Assembly (NCBI RefSeq): GCF_001439685.1
Contig: NZ_JYLH01000002.1
Location: forward strand, 558,001-622,000
Direction of reading: 5' to 3'
DNA from: Pseudomonas libanensis
GTDB lineage: Bacteria > Pseudomonadota > Gammaproteobacteria > Pseudomonadales > Pseudomonadaceae
DNA length: 64,000 nt
Both the position numbers and the translations under genes were made by a program. Positions within the stretch are counted from its first letter, which is position 1, and every line of letters begins with the position of its first letter. The notes beneath the pieces were generated by a model that was not told where the DNA came from, did not search any database, and saw nothing but the letters and a program-made list of their open reading frames with translations. Below are positions 61,330 through 64,000 of the stretch, piece after piece.

Positions 61330-62148
61330 TCAGCCGTGACAACTGGCCCACACCTGGCGAATCAGCGCTTTCATCTTGAGCGCCTCGGCCCAGCGATCAG
61401 TGAGTTCCCGCCCCTTTGCATCGGTGATCGCATAGGGTGGCGGGCCCAGTTCGCAGGTGAAGGCCAGGCTCTGGGGCGTCTCGGCGCGGGTCAGCCAGTC
61501 GTCGATCCCATAGCGCCACCAGTTGGTAAAGCGCTCGACCCACGGCCGGTGCTGGGGAAAATCCAGGCCCACCTGCACCTGTTCGCTGCTGGCGATGCGG
61601 CCATGAAAGCCCCAGCTATGGCGCAGGATCGTGCGTATCTGCTCGTCGTCTTCCAAGGCGCCGGGCTCGGGCAACTCGCGGCCGACGACGTAGTGGGACA
61701 GGTCCGCGAGCAGTTTCAGGTCGGGCATCTGCGCCAGCAGGTCGAGGGTGAACAACAGATCGTTGGTCAGTCGATAACGGTGGGTTTCCAGCAGGATCGG
61801 GAAGTCCACCTGTTCGGCCAGGCGTTGCCAACCTTCGATCAGCCTGACCGCCTCGGCCTGGGTACGCGGGCGCACATCGGCTTGCAGGGTGAGGTGGTGG
61901 CAACCGTAGCGGCTGATCACCTCCAGTGCAGCGGCCAGGTCATCCACCGATTGCGGGAACAGCTGGCCTTCGATCTGCAAGCCCCTGGCCGTGGCGGCAG
62001 CGTGCAGGCGCGGGACGGCGGCAGGCGCCCAGTAATGGTCGGTGATGCCGTCGAAACCGGCGGCGGCGATGCGGTCCAGCTGCGTGTCGAGGCTGCCAGG
62101 CTCGGTTTGCATGGCCCACATCGATTGGAATACCAGAAGTTGACGCAT
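61330..62148 (-). CDS. TIM-barrel sugar phosphate isomerase/epimerase family protein
   Basis: 272-residue protein of the xylose-isomerase-like TIM barrel family: LLVFQSMWAMQTEPGSLDTQLDRIAAAGFDGITDHYW at the start, HLTLQADVRPRTQAEA, FPILLETHRYRLTNDLLFTLDLLAQMPDLKLLADLSHYVVGRELPEP (metal ligands E and D/H). Such enzymes isomerise or dehydrate polyols, including MocC of rhizopine catabolism. It follows the ferredoxin reductase by one base and is last in the visible oxygenase operon, so it probably processes the product of that oxygenase. GAGG precedes the ATG. Confidence 0.8.
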   Translation of the reverse strand: MRQLLVFQSMWAMQTEPGSLDTQLDRIAAAGFDGITDHYWAPAAVPRLHAAATARGLQIEGQLFPQSVDDLAAALEVISRYGCHHLTLQADVRPRTQAEAVRLIEGWQRLAEQVDFPILLETHRYRLTNDLLFTLDLLAQMPDLKLLADLSHYVVGRELPEPGALEDDEQIRTILRHSWGFHGRIASSEQVQVGLDFPQHRPWVERFTNWWRYGIDDWLTRAETPQSLAFTCELGPPPYAITDAKGRELTDRWAEALKMKALIRQVWASCHG

Positions 62149-62149
62149 A

Positions 62150-63349
62150 TCAGCCTCGCAACAGTGGTTTGAGGGGCACATCGGCATCTGCCAGACTGCC
62201 CGGGTTGAGCACAGTGCCCGCGGCAATCAGGCGTTCGCACAACTTGATGTCCCTGGCCGCACCGTTGCCCGGCGCCCAGCCGCAGGCACCTTGCAACCGG
62301 GCATCGTCGTCGAGGTAAAACAGCAGCAGGCCAGCGCCAGGCAACGCACGGCTGACCGTGCGTGCAGTCATTACCCCGACAGTCTGCAGACCCCAGTCGT
62401 ATTGGTCGGACCAGAAACCGGGGAGCGTCTCGAATGGCAGTGCTCGTCCCAGCAGGTTCAACGCGGCGTGGCGCCCCTGGGCCTCGGCGTTGCGCCAGGT
62501 TTCCTGGCGCTGATAGATGCCAGCGAGGCGAAACTCGCAGACATCCCCCGCCGCATAGATATCCGATGCACTGGTGCGCAATTGCGCGTCGACACGAATA
62601 CCCTGCCCGACTTCCAGCCCTGCTGCCGCCGCCAGCTCGATATTGGGTTGCATGCCAATGCCGGCCACCACCAGGTCACAGGGCAGCCGCTGCCCATCGA
62701 CCAGTTGCACAGCGTCGGCGTGGATGCATTCGAGGGCGGCGTTCAAACGTACGTCCACACCTTGCTCACGATGCAGCGCCAGCAGCGCCGCACTGATCGG
62801 CGCCGGCAACACCCGGCTCGCCAAGCGTGGCCCGGCTTCAAGCAGCGTGACCTCACACCCCAGCCCCCGTGCGGTCGCGGCCACCTCCAGGCCAATAAAA
62901 CCACCGCCGACCACGACCAAGCGGCTGCCGGGACGTAACCTATCACGCAGGGCCACGGCTTCATCGTGGGTACGCAGGTAAAACACAGGGGCCTGAGCCT
63001 CGGGCAGGCGTCGCGCCCAGCCGCCGGTGGCCAACAACAACCCGGTATAGGTCAACCATTGGCCGTCGGCCAGTTGCAGCCGGTGTTGCTGCGGGTCCAG
63101 GCGGCTCACCGGGTTGCCGGCGATATGCTCGATGCCCAGCACTGCCAGCCGTGCGCTGTCGCACAGGCTGCAGCCCGCCAGGTCCGTCGAGCCTTGCAGC
63201 ACACCTTTGGACAGCGGCGGCCGTTCATAGGGCAAGTGCGCTTCATCACCGACCAGGATCAGGCGCCCGGTGTAGCCCTCTTCGCGCAAGGTCAGTGCCG
63301 CACGGCCACCGGCGTGACCGGCGCCAACGATGATCAGGGCTTGGCTCAT
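62150..63349 (-). CDS. FAD-dependent ferredoxin reductase (MocF/oxygenase type)
   Basis: 399-residue flavoprotein reductase of the Rieske ferredoxin-oxygenase class. FAD motif ALIIVGAGHAGGRAALTLREEG; EAHLPYERPPLSKGVL; NAD(P) motif LVVVGGGFIGLEVAATARGLGCEVTLLEAG; and SASDIYAAGDVCEF. It passes electrons from NAD(P)H to the Rieske ferredoxin encoded just upstream. ATG at 63349 overlaps the ferredoxin stop by four bases. The position fits MocF in rhizopine-type systems. Confidence 0.87.
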   Translation of the reverse strand: MSQALIIVGAGHAGGRAALTLREEGYTGRLILVGDEAHLPYERPPLSKGVLQGSTDLAGCSLCDSARLAVLGIEHIAGNPVSRLDPQQHRLQLADGQWLTYTGLLLATGGWARRLPEAQAPVFYLRTHDEAVALRDRLRPGSRLVVVGGGFIGLEVAATARGLGCEVTLLEAGPRLASRVLPAPISAALLALHREQGVDVRLNAALECIHADAVQLVDGQRLPCDLVVAGIGMQPNIELAAAAGLEVGQGIRVDAQLRTSASDIYAAGDVCEFRLAGIYQRQETWRNAEAQGRHAALNLLGRALPFETLPGFWSDQYDWGLQTVGVMTARTVSRALPGAGLLLFYLDDDARLQGACGWAPGNGAARDIKLCERLIAAGTVLNPGSLADADVPLKPLLRG

Positions 63350-63672
63350 CTTTCGGCCGTGACGGCGAGCAGTACCCGCCCCGCTTCGACCCGCACCGGG
63401 TAGGTCTTGAGGTTGACACACACCGGCGCGCCCAGGGCCTTGCCGGAACGGTAATCGAAGCGTCCGTTGTGCTTGGGGCATTCAATCACGTGGTCCATCA
63501 CCAGGCCGTCCGCCAGGTGGATTTTCTCGTGGGTGCACAGGCCGGCGGTGGCGAAGAATTCATCCTCGGCAGAGCGGAACACCGCATAGGTGCGCGCGCC
63601 GTGGTCGAAGCGCAGTACGTCTTCGGGGTCTATTGCGCCCACGGCGCAGACGTCGATCCATTGATCGTTCAT
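63346..63672 (-). CDS. Rieske [2Fe-2S] ferredoxin (MocE-like)
   Basis: 108-residue Rieske ferredoxin. Ligand motifs CTHEKIHLADG (CxH) and CPKHNGRFDYRSGKALGAP (CxxH) are intact. It carries electrons from the reductase encoded downstream to the membrane oxygenase encoded upstream. Four-base overlap with the reductase gene shows tight coupling. The trio resembles mocDEF, which demethylates the rhizopine 3-O-methyl-scyllo-inosamine; the actual substrate here is inference. Confidence 0.88.
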   Translation of the reverse strand: MNDQWIDVCAVGAIDPEDVLRFDHGARTYAVFRSAEDEFFATAGLCTHEKIHLADGLVMDHVIECPKHNGRFDYRSGKALGAPVCVNLKTYPVRVEAGRVLLAVTAER

Positions 63673-63701
63673 GGCATTGTTCTCTTGTTCGGGGATTAGG
63701 A

Positions 63702-64000
63702 TCAGCCAGCAGAGGCTTCTGCGTGCAGAGCGGCAGGGGCGGATTGCGCCTGCGGGCGAATCGGACGCTGGACGAAATAGCTCGGGTCGCTGCGCTGTTT
63801 GCGGATCGTCGCGATGATTTCCCTGTAGGCCTCGAACAGGTTGGCGTACGGCGGCGGGCAGTCGCTGCGGATCTCTGCATGCAGTTGTTCAAGTGCGTGG
63901 TAAGGCACCATCGGGTACATGTGATGTTCGAGGTGGTAGTTCATGTTCATGTAGATAAAGCGCAGCACCCGGTTCATGTAGATGGTGCGGCAGTTGCTGC
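63702..64000 (-). CDS. Fatty-acid-desaturase-like membrane oxygenase (MocD-like), C-terminal part
   Basis: Only the last 99 codons lie in the window; the start is beyond the right edge. The histidine motif NYHLEHHMYPMVPYHALEQLH, the third di-iron His box of the fatty acid desaturase/alkane-hydroxylase superfamily, is clear. With the adjacent Rieske ferredoxin and reductase genes it forms an oxygenase system of the MocDEF type. Its stop lies 29 bases before the ferredoxin start. The missing N-terminus would hold the other His boxes. Confidence 0.85.
   Translation of the reverse strand, partial: SNCRTIYMNRVLRFIYMNMNYHLEHHMYPMVPYHALEQLHAEIRSDCPPPYANLFEAYREIIATIRKQRSDPSYFVQRPIRPQAQSAPAALHAEASAG

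Overview
The window is chromosomal DNA of a fluorescent Pseudomonas, most likely the P. fluorescens group. The evidence is GC-rich coding, a pyoverdine-type peptide synthetase, an NrtR-controlled NAD salvage operon, many REP/REPIN repeats of the tgtgggag...ctcccaca type, and a typical soil/rhizosphere catabolic gene set. No rRNA, tRNA, CRISPR array, prophage or complete insertion sequence was seen. Species was not determined.

Layout, left to right. 1-3616: the N-terminal 1205 residues of a large NRPS (C-A-T-E), pyoverdine side-chain type, cut by the left edge. 3.8-4.4 kb: HicAB toxin-antitoxin pair. 4.4-9.2 kb: MFS pump and divergent TetR repressor with two perfect operators, MATE pump with a DUF2239 gene, and an IclR regulator. 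9.4-15.9 kb: one tight operon coding a Pot-type ABC importer and a three-subunit FAD/[2Fe-2S] amine or opine oxidase. 16.1-19.6 kb: pncA-pncB-nadE with divergent nrtR. 19.6-22.9 kb: sorbitol dehydrogenase and polyol-binding protein with a divergent AraC regulator, but no permease or ATPase genes. 23.0-25.1 kb: Tsx-like nucleoside channel and purine nucleoside permease behind a perfect LacI/PurR-like operator. 25.2 kb: a 56-residue metallothionein. 25.4-27.4 kb: paired small DMT transporters and a LysR regulator. 27.6-32.1 kb: an orphan antitoxin, mntH, a DUF726-type hydrolase, and a stretch of gene decay (AraC remnant, frameshifted HigB with HigA, autotransporter remnant). 32.1-37.3 kb: Kef antiporter, DcrB-like protein, a 530-bp MITE-like element, a carboxylesterase and cobF with a phosphatase. 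37.4-43.4 kb: a 1984-residue DUF6543/LRR/NEL putative E3 ubiquitin ligase toxin. 43.5-48.2 kb: thiolase, acyl-CoA ligase and MHS transporter with a divergent PAS-LuxR regulator. 48.3-54.4 kb: alcohol dehydrogenase, VOC-like periplasmic protein and AlgE-like porin, chloroperoxidase-like hydrolase, DoxX, quinone oxidoreductase. 54.4-55.0 kb: second copy of the MITE-like element. 55.0-58.7 kb: NemR-like operon (TetR, DJ-1, Old Yellow Enzyme) and a GlxA/FtrA-type regulator. 58.8-61.3 kb: GNAT, uppP, DyP peroxidase. 61.3-64 kb: an operon of fatty-acid-desaturase-like oxygenase, Rieske ferredoxin, ferredoxin reductase and TIM-barrel isomerase, resembling rhizopine mocDEF.

The most interesting observation is a pair of 530- and 474-bp homologous elements (34628-35157 and 54478-54951, opposite orientation). 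Both share 19-bp terminal inverted repeats, each interrupts a REPIN, and each is flanked by a 10-bp direct repeat (10/10 and 9/10). Internal hairpins are kept, one by a compensatory base change. This looks like a non-autonomous transposable element. Other strong leads are the LRR-NEL effector-like protein, a set of well-placed palindromic operators, the metallothionein gene, and the decayed toxin-antitoxin loci.
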